Below are positions 17,832 to 28,928 of a stretch of DNA of 64,000 nt, in pieces. Positions within the stretch are counted from its first letter, which is position 1. Each line of letters begins with the position of its first letter. The notes below the pieces were generated by a model. It did no database searches and was not told the DNA's origin. It saw nothing but the letters and a program-made list of their open reading frames with translations. A program made the position numbers and the translations under genes. The stretch comes from Chryseobacterium capnotolerans (GTDB taxonomy: Bacteria; Bacteroidota; Bacteroidia; Flavobacteriales; Weeksellaceae): positions 1,865,001 to 1,929,000 of the forward strand of contig NZ_CP065589.1 of the NCBI RefSeq assembly GCF_021278965.1, read 5' to 3'.

Positions 17832-20663
17832 ATGAGCAAATCAACAGAATATATAGAAGTTTACGGAGCACGTGAACACAACCTAAAGAATATTAATGTT
17901 AAGATCCCGCGCAATGAACTGGTAGTGATTACCGGGCTTTCCGGGGAGTGGAAAATCTTCACTGGCTTTTGATACTATTTTTGCAGAAGGCCAGCGTCGC
18001 TATATAGAAACATTCTCTGCTTATGCCCGTCAGTTTCTTGGTGGATTGGAGCGTCCTGATGTAGATAAGATTGAAGGACTTTCGCCCGTTATTGCCATTG
18101 AGCAGAAAACAACCAATAAAAATCCGCGTTCTACTGTAGGAACCGTTACAGAACTATATGACTTTCTTCGTCTTTTGTATGCGAGGGTTTCAGATGCTTA
18201 CTCATTGTCTACAGGGCAGAAACTGGTAAGTTATACTGAAGATCAGATCCTTGATACCATTAAAGAAAACTATAAAGGAGAAAAGATTATGTTACTGGCT
18301 CCTGTGGTACGTTCCAGAAAAGGACATTATCACGAGCTTTTCGTACAGATGGCTAAAAAGGGTATGGGCAGGCCAGAATTGACGGTGAATTACAGGATAT
18401 TGAATACGATTTAAAACTAGACCGTTATAAAACCCACGATATTGATATTGTGATCGATCGTTGGATCATTGGTGAAAGCGCTTCAGAAGGCAGAATGGAG
18501 AAATCGCTTCGTACCGCAATGGAAATGGGCGAGGGAATCATCGGAATTCAGAAACTGGGAAGCACAGATATTGAATATTTCTCTAAAAACCTGATGGATG
18601 CTGAAACAGGGCATTCCCTGGCATTACCGGAACCGAATACCTTCTCATTTAACTCTCCAAAAGGAAGCTGCCCGGCTTGTAAAGGATTAGGAACGATCAA
18701 AAAGATCAATACAGATTATTTCATTGATAATCCAAAACTATCGATTAACCAGGGAGGTTTATTACCACTGGAAGATATTAAATCCAATAAATGGATTCTG
18801 GCCCAGATCAAGAACATTCTTGAAATTTTTGGATTGGGAATGACAACTCCATTACAGGATATCCCGGAAGAAGCTTTGGATTATATCTATAACGGATGTC
18901 ATAAGGAATTCAATAAAGATCTGAAATATGCGGGCATTACCAAGAAGATCAAAATCAGTTTTGATGGCTTGATTGCTTTCATGGAAGAGATTATAGATGA
19001 AAGAGAATCTTATGAAGCTATTTTATTGGAAAGACACTTCACGACTGAAGAAACATGCCCGGAATGCGGCGGAACCCGTCTTCAGCCATCAAGCTTAAGT
19101 TTTAAAATTGATGGAAAGAATATTGCTGAGGTAAACGGATTAAGCTTAGCAGATTTAAAAGAATGGCTGGCAGATGTAAAAGATAAATTCTCTGAGAAAA
19201 ATAAAATCATTGCTCATGAGATCTTAAAGGAAATTGAAACCCGTCTTCAGTTCCTGTTGGATGTTGGATTGGATTATCTAAGCTTAAGCAGAAGTTCAAA
19301 AACCCTTTCAGGAGGAGAGTCACAGAGGATTCGTCTGGCAACACAAATTGGTTCCCAGCTTGTGAACGTTTTATATATTTTAGATGAACCAAGTATCGGG
19401 CTTCACCAGAGAGATAACGAAAGACTGATTCATTCCTTAAAGAACCTTAGAGATATCGGAAACTCTGTTTTAGTGGTGGAGCATGATAAGGATATGATCC
19501 TGGAAGCTGATGAGGTATTGGATATTGGTCCAAGAGCCGGGAAATTCGGTGGTGAAATCCTTTGGCAGGGAAAACCAAAAGATCTTCTAAAAGCAGATAC
19601 CATCACCGCTCAGTATATCAACGGAAAAAGAAAAATTGAAATTCCAGCTGAAAGAAGAGCAGGAAGCGGAAAAAATATTGTTCTGAAAGGAGCCACAGGA
19701 AACAACCTTAAAAATGTAACACTGGATGTTCCTCTTGGCAAGCTGGTAGTGGTAACCGGAATTTCAGGAAGCGGAAAATCTTCTTTGATTAACGGAACAT
19801 TATATCCGATCCTTAATAAACACTTCTACAGAGCCGTTCAGGAACCTTTACCTTATAAAAAGATAGAAGGCCTTGATAATATTGATAAAATTGTAGATGT
19901 AGATCAGACGCCGATCGGAAGAACACCACGTTCAAATCCGGCAACGTATACCGGAATGTTTACAGATATCCGAAACCTTTTTGCAGAATTACCGGAAAGT
20001 AAGATCCGTGGATATAAACCGGGAAGATTTTCTTTCAACGTAAAAGGCGGAAGATGCGAAACCTGCCAGGGTGGTGGGCTAAAAGTAATCGAAATGAACT
20101 TCCTTCCGGATGTATACGTTCATTGTGAAACCTGCAACGGAAAACGCTTCAACAGAGAAACGCTGGAAGTTCGTTACAAAGGAAAATCCATTTCCGATGT
20201 ATTGGATATGACCATTGATGAAGCCGTAGATTTCTTCCAGCCGATTCCAAAGATCTTTGCGAAAGTAAAAACATTGCAGGATGTGGGATTAGGATACATT
20301 ACATTAGGACAGCAGTCTACAACCCTTTCAGGAGGAGAAGCACAGCGTATTAAGCTGGCGACCGAACTGGCAAAAAGACAGACCGGAAATACCCTGTATA
20401 TCCTTGATGAACCTACAACAGGATTGCATTTTGAAGATGTAAAAATTCTAATGGATGCTATCAATCAATTGGTAGAATTAGGAAATTCATTCATTATTAT
20501 TGAACATAATATGGATGTGATTAAACTGGCAGACCATATCATTGATGTAGGTCCGGAAGGAGGAAAATATGGTGGGCAGATTGTAGCACAGGGAACTCCT
20601 GAAGAAATTGTGAAGTCTAAGAAAAGTTTGACTGGGAAGTTCCTGAAGAGGGAGTTGGAATAA
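17832..20663 (+). CDS. uvrA: UvrABC excinuclease subunit A (two indels)
   Basis: 943 residues after repair, normal for UvrA. The start is [20 protein letters not shown]. The first Walker A ([20 protein letters not shown]) is broken by an extra G in the run 17943-17946. A missing T near 18363 (restoring [20 protein letters not shown]) returns the frame, so the two indels cancel. Later features are intact: zinc-finger cysteines CPACKG and CPECGG, the first [12 protein letters not shown] with [11 protein letters not shown], the second Walker [14 protein letters not shown], a CETCQG...CETCNG zinc module, and [12 protein letters not shown] with [11 protein letters not shown]. UvrA recognises DNA damage with UvrB. 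Two separate random errors in an important repair gene argue for sequencing error. Confidence 0.93.
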
Positions 20664-20674
20664 GAAGTTTTTAT

Positions 20675-21274
20675 ATGAAAACATTGACACAAAAGAATGG
20701 AAGAAATAAAAGCAATTTTGAAATTCAGGAAGATGGAGTCTTGATAAAAAATGGTTTTATCAAAGAGTTACATGAATATAAAGTACATTTCGCAGATATT
20801 TATGATGATGAAACTGTTTTTAGAAAGAAAAAAGATTGGGTATTGGTATTGATTGCCGTATCTATGACATTTAATTCAATATTGCTTACGATTGTTATCA
20901 ATCAATCTTATCATCTTTCGGGATCATCAGGAATGATTGTTTTTATTCTTGCAATGTGTCCAACTCTTATTGTTGGTGGGCTGTGTAATAATGAATTTAG
21001 AGCAGAGAGTTCCAAAAGCCTTGCAGCAGCAAAACCAATTAATTTTTCCTATTCAAAAAAAGAAAAAGAGGAGGTTGATGCCTTTATTGCTGAAATCAAG
21101 AAGAATAAGAAAGATTATTATCTAAAAGAATATTATAGAGTAGATAATTTGATTCCTATCCAGACACAAATAGCAAGGATTCATTGGCTTTATGAAAGTA
21201 AATATATTACAGAAAGTGATGCTCAGTTTATACTTGACGAACTTGAAACCCAAAGAATCATCAGAGGAGTCTAA
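20675..21274 (+). CDS. Uncharacterised membrane protein with two helices
   Basis: 199 residues, starting at ATG 20675, 12 bases after uvrA. A soluble N-terminal part (about residues 1-50, with the repeated-strand look of a small beta domain) precedes a hairpin of two membrane helices (WVLVLIAVSMTFNSILLTIVI and GMIVFILAMCPTLIVGGL). A charged helical C-terminus of about 90 residues follows (KKEKEEVDAFIAEIKKNKKDYY). No family recognised. It is probably anchored in the inner membrane and may be translationally coupled to uvrA, but a role in repair is not implied. Confidence 0.65.
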   Translation: MKTLTQKNGRNKSNFEIQEDGVLIKNGFIKELHEYKVHFADIYDDETVFRKKKDWVLVLIAVSMTFNSILLTIVINQSYHLSGSSGMIVFILAMCPTLIVGGLCNNEFRAESSKSLAAAKPINFSYSKKEKEEVDAFIAEIKKNKKDYYLKEYYRVDNLIPIQTQIARIHWLYESKYITESDAQFILDELETQRIIRGV

Positions 21275-21363
21275 CATATCTCGATATATAATGAATTATA
21301 CAAAAGAATTTGCGAAAGCAGATTCTTTTTTATTTTTATCCCTCAAATCCAAGCTATTCAATC

Positions 21364-22184
21364 ATGAAAAAATATATCATCCTTTCAATATTTCCATTTC
21401 TCTTATCCTGCAAAAAAGAGAAAGAAGTGGCCACTACAGGAATAAATGTTCAGAAAAAGATAGTCTTATAGCAGTTGAACAGGAATATACATTAGATAAA
21501 AAAACTGTTTTCGGAGTATATCAGCTTACCAACAAAGATATAGCGATCTGTATTCCCGTTCAGTTTGGTGATTCTGATGATCTGTTATCAAAAAAATATG
21601 AAAACTTCCTTGTTAAAGATTCTATTCCCTGGATGTATGGCAGGGATATGAAGGACTATAAATATTACGATACTCTATCTGTAGGTCCGCTGTACTACAA
21701 CAAAAGGTTTGAAGATACCTTTAAAAAAGAAATGAAAGACTCTTATTTTGTCTATGGAACCAAATCTTTCCAGCAAAGTACAGTTAAAAAGGTGGTTTTC
21801 CAGTCTACAGAATGTGGAAACGATTATATCGCTTATATCCTGAATGTTGATAAAAATTTGATCGGTAACCCAGTTATTGCTTCGGAAAAAGAGATTCCGC
21901 TGAAATATGGGAATAGCTATTCAGAAATTAATAAGTCCATCAAAAAATACGCAGCTAAAGAAAGTACAGAAAACAACTATGGTTTAGGAAATTACAATCC
22001 CATTGTTTACGGAAACTATAAAAATATGTATTTTACCTACTATGATGATTTCAAATGGCATGATAAAAAATCAGGCTCTAATTGCCAGTTTCCTGAAAGA
22101 GCCATTTTTGAATTGAATAACAAAGGAAAAGTTAAGCTGCTTTGGAGTTCCGAAATGGATCTTCTAGGTTTGCCATGCCTTTAA
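21364..22184 (+). CDS. Lipoprotein of unknown function (frameshifted, missing A)
   Basis: 273 residues after repair. ATG 21364 opens a lipoprotein signal, MKKYIILSIFPFLLSC, with cysteine at 16. The frame breaks at the five-A run 21454-21458. A sixth A joins VQKKDSLIAVEQEYTL to the rest of the protein. The open frame running upstream from 21364 to 21192 in another phase is incidental and overlaps the previous gene. The mature part is beta-rich and ends LLWSSEMDLLGLPCL. No family recognised; outer-membrane or periplasmic location is inferred from the lipobox. Confidence 0.65.
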
Positions 22185-22391
22185 TGATGAGGTTTTTGAA
22201 ACTTTTTAAAGGGTGAAGATGGTAAAGCTTTGAATGTCAATAGATGTATCCCTTAAAATTCATAAAATATAATAGGTATAGACTAAATTTTCAGTTGGTA
22301 AAGTGTGAATAATGAAAATTATAAGCGTTAAATTGTAATAATGTATAATTATATTCGTTTTATTTTTACAAAACCATAAAATTAAAGCTAT

Positions 22392-22526
22392 ATGAAAAAT
22401 TTAAAGAAGCTGACTAAAGGAGATTTGAAGTCAGTGTACGGAGGACAGCCAAAACAATATTGTACATATTGCGAATGGGCAAACAAAGTATTCTGCAGTG
22501 AAATTCCAATTGTTCAGTGCCCATAA
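22392..22526 (+). CDS. Bacteriocin-like GG-leader peptide
   Basis: 44 residues. The leader MKNLKKLTKGDLKSVYGG matches the Chryseobacterium bacteriocin-like leader (MKNLKKLxxxxLKxxxGG). It is followed by a 26-residue core with four cysteines and two tyrosines (QPKQYCTYCEWANKVFCSEI then PIVQCP). Double-glycine leaders are cleaved by C39 peptidase-ABC exporters, and none is in this window. A strong terminator follows at 22533. It is too short for standard gene callers. Whether the product is an antimicrobial, a signal or a copper/zinc-binding peptide is unknown. Confidence 0.75.
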   Translation: MKNLKKLTKGDLKSVYGGQPKQYCTYCEWANKVFCSEIPIVQCP

Positions 22527-22532
22527 AAAATC

Positions 22533-22558
22533 AAGCCGCTTTTTTAAGCGGCTTTTCT
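22533..22558. terminator. Terminator between the leader peptide gene and the convergent lipoprotein
   Basis: AAGCCGCTT / AAGCGGCTT stem with T runs; it can serve both converging genes. Confidence 0.85.
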
Positions 22559-23102
22559 ATTGCTTTGAATATTGGGTAAAATCTGTTAAACTTGATTTAA
22601 GATCTTTTGAATTGGAGAGTTTTTTATCGAAAGTGATATTATCTATTCTCCAGCCTGTATTGTCGATATTTATAAAATAGATCTTATCAGTCCATAATAC
22701 TTTGGGGGAAACCATATTATATTCAAACTGTACAAGTACTTCTGCTGTTTTATCATGTAGATTAATATTTTTGATGGAATAGCCGTTATATCCTTCATAT
22801 AAACTTGAAAAGAGGGCCCCTTCAAAGACCAAAGGTTTCTCATCCGGATGATCGCTGTTTTTTACTTTTTCAATATCTGCTTTTGAAGCATTGATGGCAT
22901 CTTCCAATGTTTTTTTCAATTCCGGAGAAAATAAATCATTAGCGATGGGTTTATTATAAACAGCTTCATTAGATTTTCCATATTGGCTGTAAAGCTGATT
23001 TACTTTTTCGGTAATCTGTTGTTTTTCATTAGCTGGTGTTGTTTTACCACATGCAATAAAGCAGAGGATGAAACTTACAGAGAGAAGAAGTGATCGTATC
23101 AT
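22557..23102 (-). CDS. DUF3828-like lipoprotein
   Basis: 181 residues. N-terminal lipoprotein signal MIRSLLLSVSFILCFIACGK with the cysteine at 18. The mature part is a helical region (ITEKVNQLYSQYGKSNEAVY, later SPELKKTLEDAINASKADIE) followed by a beta domain (KTAEVLVQFEY, WRIDNITFDK). This is the layout of DUF3828/NTF2-like small lipoproteins. Function unknown. It converges on the leader peptide gene and shares its terminator. Confidence 0.7.
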   Translation of the reverse strand: MIRSLLLSVSFILCFIACGKTTPANEKQQITEKVNQLYSQYGKSNEAVYNKPIANDLFSPELKKTLEDAINASKADIEKVKNSDHPDEKPLVFEGALFSSLYEGYNGYSIKNINLHDKTAEVLVQFEYNMVSPKVLWTDKIYFINIDNTGWRIDNITFDKKLSNSKDLKSSLTDFTQYSKQ

Positions 23103-23203
23103 ATAGTAAAGAATATTTTTTTAAAATTCAAAAGATGTACCAAGTCATGAGTGCCTGAAGAACATTTGTAGTATCTTAAAATAATATTATATATCTCTTA
23201 ATG

Positions 23204-23234
23204 TTGATTTAATATGAGATATTTTCTATATTTG
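23204..23234 (+). promoter_or_regulatory. Promoter TTG-N20-TATATTTG for vgrG module
   Basis: TTG 23204-23206 and TATATTTG 23227-23234 are exactly 20 bases apart. An ATG at 23214 lies inside this promoter, so it cannot be the vgrG start. Confidence 0.7.
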
Positions 23235-23268
23235 TCATTATTATATCAGAATAACACAAATATAAGGC

Positions 23269-25220
23269 ATGAAAAAAATACAGTTTCAGAACGTGTATCC
23301 TTTACTGATGGATACCGTGCTCCTGATAACGCTCAGGCAGTGAAAGAGAATAATACGGCAGGAATCAACCGGATCGTCAAGCTTTCTGCAGTAATCAATG
23401 GCGAAATTATTTCCAGTTTTAAACATTTCAAACTAAAGCAAAGCGCTGTAACCCATCACGAATTTGAGTTAACGCTGGCTCATGATGCCTTATCCGAAAA
23501 ACAAGGCCATCAGCTGGAACAGGCCAATGCATTTTTAGGAAAACGTCTTACCATCAAAATTGCTTACAAAGATTTCGAGACCCAAAACAGTCCTGAAAGA
23601 GTTTTCGTAGGAATCATTACCAAGGTAGGATTCAGCCAGGAAGCTCATAGTTTGGGAAATATTGTTTTAAAAGGGTTCAGCCCTACCATTCTTTTAGACG
23701 GATCTCCGCATACCCAGAGTTTTGGAGGATCACAGCCTGTGAATACGGGAATTATAGCTGATGAGGTTATTAAACAGGGAATAGATCCGTTTTGGTATGA
23801 TTTCAGAGTCAATGCCAAAGCTTCATCACAAATTGTCTACAGTTCCCAGTATAACGAAACCCATTACAATTACTTATGCAGATTGGCGGAAGCCTATGGG
23901 GAACAGTTTTTCTATGATGGAGAAGTGCTGCATTTCGGAAATATGCCGGCTCCGGCTGCTCCTCTTGAGCTGATAAGCGGAAGTAACGCCTCAAATATTC
24001 ATACCGAACTTAGAGCAATCCATACCCAACCTGGCTATTATGGATACAACAGCAGTAAAAACACCATGCTGACTTCAGGAGAAACTCCTTTAAAGCATAT
24101 AGGAAGTCTTGCTCAAACTGCTTATTCAAATAATGAAGATATTTTTAAAACTCCTTCACTTCAGCCGGCGCCCATCAGAGCAGCTACCGATATGGATGTG
24201 GTGAATTCCCAAACGGGAGCATGGGGAAGTAAAGGAGTAGATGTATTTGTAGTATCCGGTGATACCACAATGCCATTTCTATATCCCGGATGTACCGCAG
24301 ATCTTTATCTGAGAAAACCTGATTCCAGCAAAACAGGATATTTCACAAAATTGATGATGACAGAGGTTACCCATGAGATTGATACCTTAGGACATTATAA
24401 AGGAAGCTTTGAAGCCATTGCTTCTGATACAGGATTCATCCCGAAACCAGAATTTACAACCCCTTTTGCAGAAACACAGCCAGCTGTAGTAATTTCCAAC
24501 GATGATCCTTTGGGACAGGGCCGTGTAAAAGTAAAATTCCTGTGGCAGCTTAATGAAACAACAGACTTTATCAGGGTAATGAGCCCGGATGCAGGAGGAA
24601 CAGATCAGATTACCCAAAACAGAGGCTATGTAGCTATTCCGGAAGTGGGAGACCAGGTAATGGTAGGATTTGTACACAACCATCCGGACCGTCCTTTCGT
24701 GATGGGTGGAATGTTTCATGGCGGGGTTGCCCTTGGCGGTGGTGTGAATAACCATTTAAAATCTATTCAGACCAGAAGCGGTATCCGCATTCTGATGAAT
24801 GATGCTGAAGGAAGCGTAAATATTGTAGACCCAAGCGGAAACAACTATTTCATGGATGGCAAAGGAAACATCACAGTATCTGCACCTAATGATATCAACT
24901 TCAATGCAGGAGGAAATCTCAATATCAATGTTGGACAAAATATGTCTACCAGTGTTGGAATGAATAAAACAGATACGGTAACGATGAATCATAGTGAAAG
25001 TGTGGGGATGATAAAAACCTCTTCAGTGATAGGAGATTCCCAGGTTTTCATCACAGGAAAACTCACTGAATTTATAGAAGGAGACGTACACAGCGAAGTA
25101 AAACAGGAACGTAATGAAATTTCAAGAAAAGAAATGAATTTCAGTACAGAAGAAAATTTTACAAGCCATACAAAAAGTTCGATCTTTATGAATAGCGGCG
25201 AAAAAGGTCATAATCACTAA
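23269..25220 (+). CDS. vgrG: T6SS spike protein VgrG (TssI), start blurred by a missing A
   Basis: About 650 residues. The true start is probably ATG 23269. One A is missing in the run 23272-23278, and with it the protein reads MKKNTVSERVSFTDGYRAPD. Residues 1-370 are the gp27-like base (HFKLKQSAVTHHEFELTLAH, later YNETHYNYLCRLAEAYGEQFFYDG). Residues about 400-500 form the gp5 OB-fold (GQGRVKVKFLW, GYVAIPEVGDQVMVGFVHN, RPFVMGGMFHG). The C-terminal 150 residues are the repeated beta-spike (INFNAGGNLNINVGQNMSTS). The trimer tips the T6SS tube and carries effectors. It directly precedes the lipase effector gene (10 bases), so that lipase is the likely cargo. Confidence 0.88.
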
Positions 25221-25230
25221 TACTTTTCCT

Positions 25231-27149
25231 ATGAGCAGAACAAGAATTGTCAACGGGAAATACACCAAGGTAACCGAAAAAGGGTATAACCTGTACTCTG
25301 GAGGAAATACCAATATCAATGCATTAGGTTTGAATAATCTGAATGCCGATAAAGATATTAATCACGGCTCCGTGGTGGAAAAAGCTCCGGCGTATCAGCC
25401 TAAAGATTCTGTAAATGTTTTTATCGGGATGTTTTTTGATGGCACCGGCAATAACAGGTATAATTCTGATAAAACCTATTACAGTAAGATCAACTCCGGG
25501 GAAACCTATTATAAAAATGATACCGTTCCCCAGGAATATTATGAAACCATTAAAGATCCCCAAACCGGAAAGCAGAAAAAGATTAAAATCTCAGACCGTG
25601 ACAGTTACTGGAATCCGTATTCCAACGTTGCCAAACTGTTTGATCTTTATAAAGAGAAAAAGAATCCAAGTGAAGATGCAAAAGGAAGTGAAGACGCTCA
25701 TCCAGAGTATGGAAACTATTCTATTTTAAAACAATATGTAGAAGGCATAGGAACGAAACAGGATAAGGAAGACGATATTGCAGGTTCCTGTGCAGGAAGA
25801 GGAGACTGGGGTGTGATTGGCAGAGTAGAGGAAGGAATTAAAAATGTTATAGCCAATGAATTTACTAATATTCCTAAAGATAAGAAGATCAATAAGATTG
25901 TATTTGATGTTTTCGGATTCAGCAGGGGAGCAGCTGCGGCAAGGCATTTCTGTAATGAAGTAAAAAAATCGGTAAAATATGATACTGTAATGCGGGATGA
26001 AATGGATATCAAAATGGGACGTCCTAAGATATCTTATGTCTCTGTACATGCAGGTGGCCTTTTTGGGAAAAGATTGGCAAAGGCGGGATATAAGCCTGTT
26101 GGAGACACTTTTTCCATAGAAATCCGTTTTCTGGGGGGTATTTGATACCGTAATTTCTGATATGGTGGTGAAAGAAAATATTGGCTATAAAGTTGCGGGT
26201 GCTTTGATTACAAATCCTTTAACTGTTCCTTATAGTATTGCTGCTTTTCTGGGACAGGCTTCACTTCAGGATATCAAAACAAAAGTATCAGGATTGGGGA
26301 TCAAAAAGATCTTCCATATTACCGCCCATAATGAATGGCGGAAAAATTTTGCGTTAACTCCCACAGAAGAAGGGTATACAATATCAATGCTGGGCGCCCA
26401 TTCGGATATAGGAGGCGGCTATGCCCATCTGGATAAATATACTGCTGTTTTGGATTATTTTGATGTGAAAGTAGGGGACGATAAAATCCTTAAGGAAAAA
26501 GAAAAAATAAGACAGTTTTATATCAACCAGCGCATCTCTACAGAAAAAGAAATTGTATTTAGAAATACATATGATCATGTAAAAGAAACAACAGTAACGA
26601 GTGCAGGAGTGGGAACACGGGAGATCAAAGCAGAGCCGGATTTCCCGGATAAAGAAAAAAACTGTATCCACAAGTCCATATTTTCGAATATTCCAAACCA
26701 AAGAATCAGACCATTATATTCTGGAAGATTCCCGGTATATTTCTAATAAATACAGTTTAGTAGCAATGAATATGATGCTGCAAAAAGCAATTGATAACAA
26801 AGTTCCTTTTTATGATGATTATAATAAATCACCAGATGTAAAGAAAAAATTTGAATATGAAATTCCAGATACGGATAAATATAAAGTTTTGAAGCAATAT
26901 ATGGATCTGATGTTGGAAGAAAGTAAAAAAGAAGGGGTTGGAAATTATACAATACCTTCAGAAATATATCAGCATATCTCTAACCATTATATTCATCTTT
27001 CCGCTAACTTTGGAGGACTGGCTGCGTTAGGTGTAAAAACAGGAGATCATCATATTCTGGAAAGTGTAGGTTTTGTTAACCAACCAGTAGCACCTGGAGT
27101 CGATAAAGATGGTAATATTTATTATGAAAGAGAAAAATGGTATCCCTAG
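25231..27149 (+). CDS. T6SS phospholipase effector, Tle1/DUF2235-like (two indels)
   Basis: 638 residues after repair. The Tle1-like catalytic domain shows FIGMFFDGTGNNRY (about residue 70), the nucleophile elbow GFSRGAAAAR (GxSxG, about 230), then GVFDTVISDM and LGAHSDIGGGYAHL carrying the likely Asp/His. An extra G in the run 26133-26138 breaks the GVFDTV motif. An extra A in the run 26655-26661 shifts the next part; removing it gives DKEKTVSTSPYFRIFQTKES and leads into SRYISNKYSLVAMNMML. Such lipases are delivered to rival cells and hydrolyse membrane phospholipids. It sits between vgrG and a DUF2931 lipoprotein, the expected effector-immunity order. Confidence 0.85.
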
Positions 27150-27159
27150 ATAAGAGCGT

Positions 27160-28311
27160 ATGATAACAAAAAATAAAATTAAAAGTATAACATTATTGTT
27201 ACCAAACTTATTATTAATATTAAGCTGTGGACCTAAAGATAAATTTGAATGGAATGCGGGAATTTCTGCTCCAAAAAATTATATATCAGGAGGCCCGTTT
27301 GTGGAATATTTTTATCAAGGAAAGGGGGTAGCGGGTACATCTGCCAATGTAGGAATAAATCCTGGTTGGGGAATGACAAGTGGTGGCTATACAGGAGGTG
27401 AAATATTTAAACCTGTTCCTGATAGTATTTCTGTTAGCTGGCGCTGTGGCCTTGATTTGATTGAATATAAAGTTGGGGCAAAACTTCCAAGGGAAAAAAT
27501 GTTGGAACTATTTAAAAAAGGAAAAGAGATTAAAGGAGAAAAAGAGAATTATAGTCAAATCGTTACAGGTATGGCTCCTGGAGGTAATATAACAGTCTGG
27601 CTCTCTGGTTCATTTGGAAATGAAGAAATTACTAAAATAAGAGCAAAACGTGTAGGAGAGACTAATAAAGATGATCCTAACTCAATAACTCTTTGGACAT
27701 CAACAGGAAGTGAAGCAAAAGATATTTTAAAATATACCTATCTTCATGGTATTCCCTATTCAGTTTGGGAAAAAGGAGAAAAAACATACAAATATGATAT
27801 AGGCTTTAGCAGTGAAGAAGATTATAAATATTCAATCACTTATTACTCAAAAGATGGAAGTGTCTATTTTTTAGATTCTACACCTTATTTTTTAAAATGG
27901 TCAAATCGTTTTATTAGTTATCCAAAAAATCCTGATCCAGGACATCTGCTAAAACTCCCTGTACAGATGGATTTGATCTGGCATTCTTATGATAAAGAAT
28001 CACGTTGGTTTGAAGGGAGTGTAGCTTTACCACAAAACCTTCAGGCAACATTTGAAAAAGGCCATTATGATCGAATGATTGTGACAATCCCTAAAGATAC
28101 AGGAGGTGATTTTGTTGAAGGGGTTATCTATTTTGTAAACAAACAGAAGCAGGATCAGGTAATGCGTTTTCGTTTAGGAAGATTTGATGATGAACAGAAA
28201 AAGCTGCTGTCACCTAAATACACTCTTCCCAAAGGATTTATCGTTCCGAAATGGGAAGGCAGAATTCCTCTTCAAAAGCCAACAGATTTAGAATATTGGC
28301 AGGAAGAATAA
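27160..28311 (+). CDS. DUF2931 lipoprotein, likely immunity to the adjacent lipase
   Basis: 383 residues. Lipoprotein signal ending LLLILSCGPK (cysteine about residue 23). DUF2931 features: EWNAGISAPKNYI near the start, a YQGKG...GGYTGG segment, DSISVSWRCGLDLIEYK, and the family hallmark GMAPGGNITVWLSG about residue 140. A second homologous-looking half follows (LLKLPVQMDLIWHSYDKESRW). Start 11 bases after the lipase stop. Outer-leaflet or periplasmic lipoproteins next to Tle effectors normally act as immunity proteins (Tli), so this is the best inference, not proof. Related genes are at 44271 and 57653. Confidence 0.8.
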   Translation: MITKNKIKSITLLLPNLLLILSCGPKDKFEWNAGISAPKNYISGGPFVEYFYQGKGVAGTSANVGINPGWGMTSGGYTGGEIFKPVPDSISVSWRCGLDLIEYKVGAKLPREKMLELFKKGKEIKGEKENYSQIVTGMAPGGNITVWLSGSFGNEEITKIRAKRVGETNKDDPNSITLWTSTGSEAKDILKYTYLHGIPYSVWEKGEKTYKYDIGFSSEEDYKYSITYYSKDGSVYFLDSTPYFLKWSNRFISYPKNPDPGHLLKLPVQMDLIWHSYDKESRWFEGSVALPQNLQATFEKGHYDRMIVTIPKDTGGDFVEGVIYFVNKQKQDQVMRFRLGRFDDEQKKLLSPKYTLPKGFIVPKWEGRIPLQKPTDLEYWQEE

Positions 28312-28408
28312 GGTAGTATTTTCAAAATATGACTTTTGCTGGTAGCAGCATAAGGAAATACTTTCCCCACCAATACCAAAAAATCAATACATTTGAATAG
28401 ATAAAAAA

Positions 28409-28924
28409 ATGATGGATCCTATTCTCAATGTTGCGGTTCGTTCCCTTTGCGTCTACCTTTTTATGGTAATCGCGATCCGTTTGTTTGGTAAAAACCAGTT
28501 ATCTCAGCTTAATGCAGGAGATGTTGTTCTGTTGTTGCTGATCTCGAATGCCGTTCAGAATGCAATGGTAGGACCGGATACTTCGCTGCAGGGCGGTATT
28601 GTGGCCGCTTTGGTTTTATTTGCCGCTAACTTCATTCTGAAAAGGCTCATGTTTTCCAATCGCTCCTTTGAAGCCTTTATGCAGGACGAACCTGTTATTT
28701 TGATAAGAGATGGAATTGCAGATCAAACAGCATTAAATCGGGTAAAAATTACTGAAAATGAACTGGAAGAAGCAATAAGAGAACATGGCATCGAAAACAT
28801 TAAAGATGTCAAATTATCCGTATTAGAGGTAGATGGGAATATCAGTGTGGTCTCTCAGGATGAGAAAAGCAAGCAAACCCATTACGCAAGAATCAAAAGA
28901 AAATACAAAAGAAAATATCATTAA
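28409..28924 (+). CDS. DUF421 (YetF-like) membrane protein
   Basis: 171 residues. Three N-terminal membrane helices (VRSLCVYLFMVIAIRLFG, DVVLLLLISNAVQNAMVG, GGIVAALVLFAANFIL) are followed by a soluble DUF421 domain (DEPVILIRDGIADQTALNRVKITENELEEAIREHGI, SVLEVDGNISVV). YetF-type proteins are of unknown function. It ends 5 bases before the acetyltransferase gene and probably forms an operon with it. Confidence 0.85.
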   Translation: MMDPILNVAVRSLCVYLFMVIAIRLFGKNQLSQLNAGDVVLLLLISNAVQNAMVGPDTSLQGGIVAALVLFAANFILKRLMFSNRSFEAFMQDEPVILIRDGIADQTALNRVKITENELEEAIREHGIENIKDVKLSVLEVDGNISVVSQDEKSKQTHYARIKRKYKRKYH

Positions 28925-28928
28925 TCCT

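Noticed and set aside
21192..21363. Upstream extension of the lipoprotein at 21364
   Set aside because: This stretch overlaps the previous gene in another frame and lacks a signal peptide; a lipobox start at 21364 with a one-base repair explains the gene better.
23214..23268. VgrG start at ATG 23214
   Set aside because: That ATG lies between the -33 and -7 elements of a perfect promoter, so it would not be transcribed.
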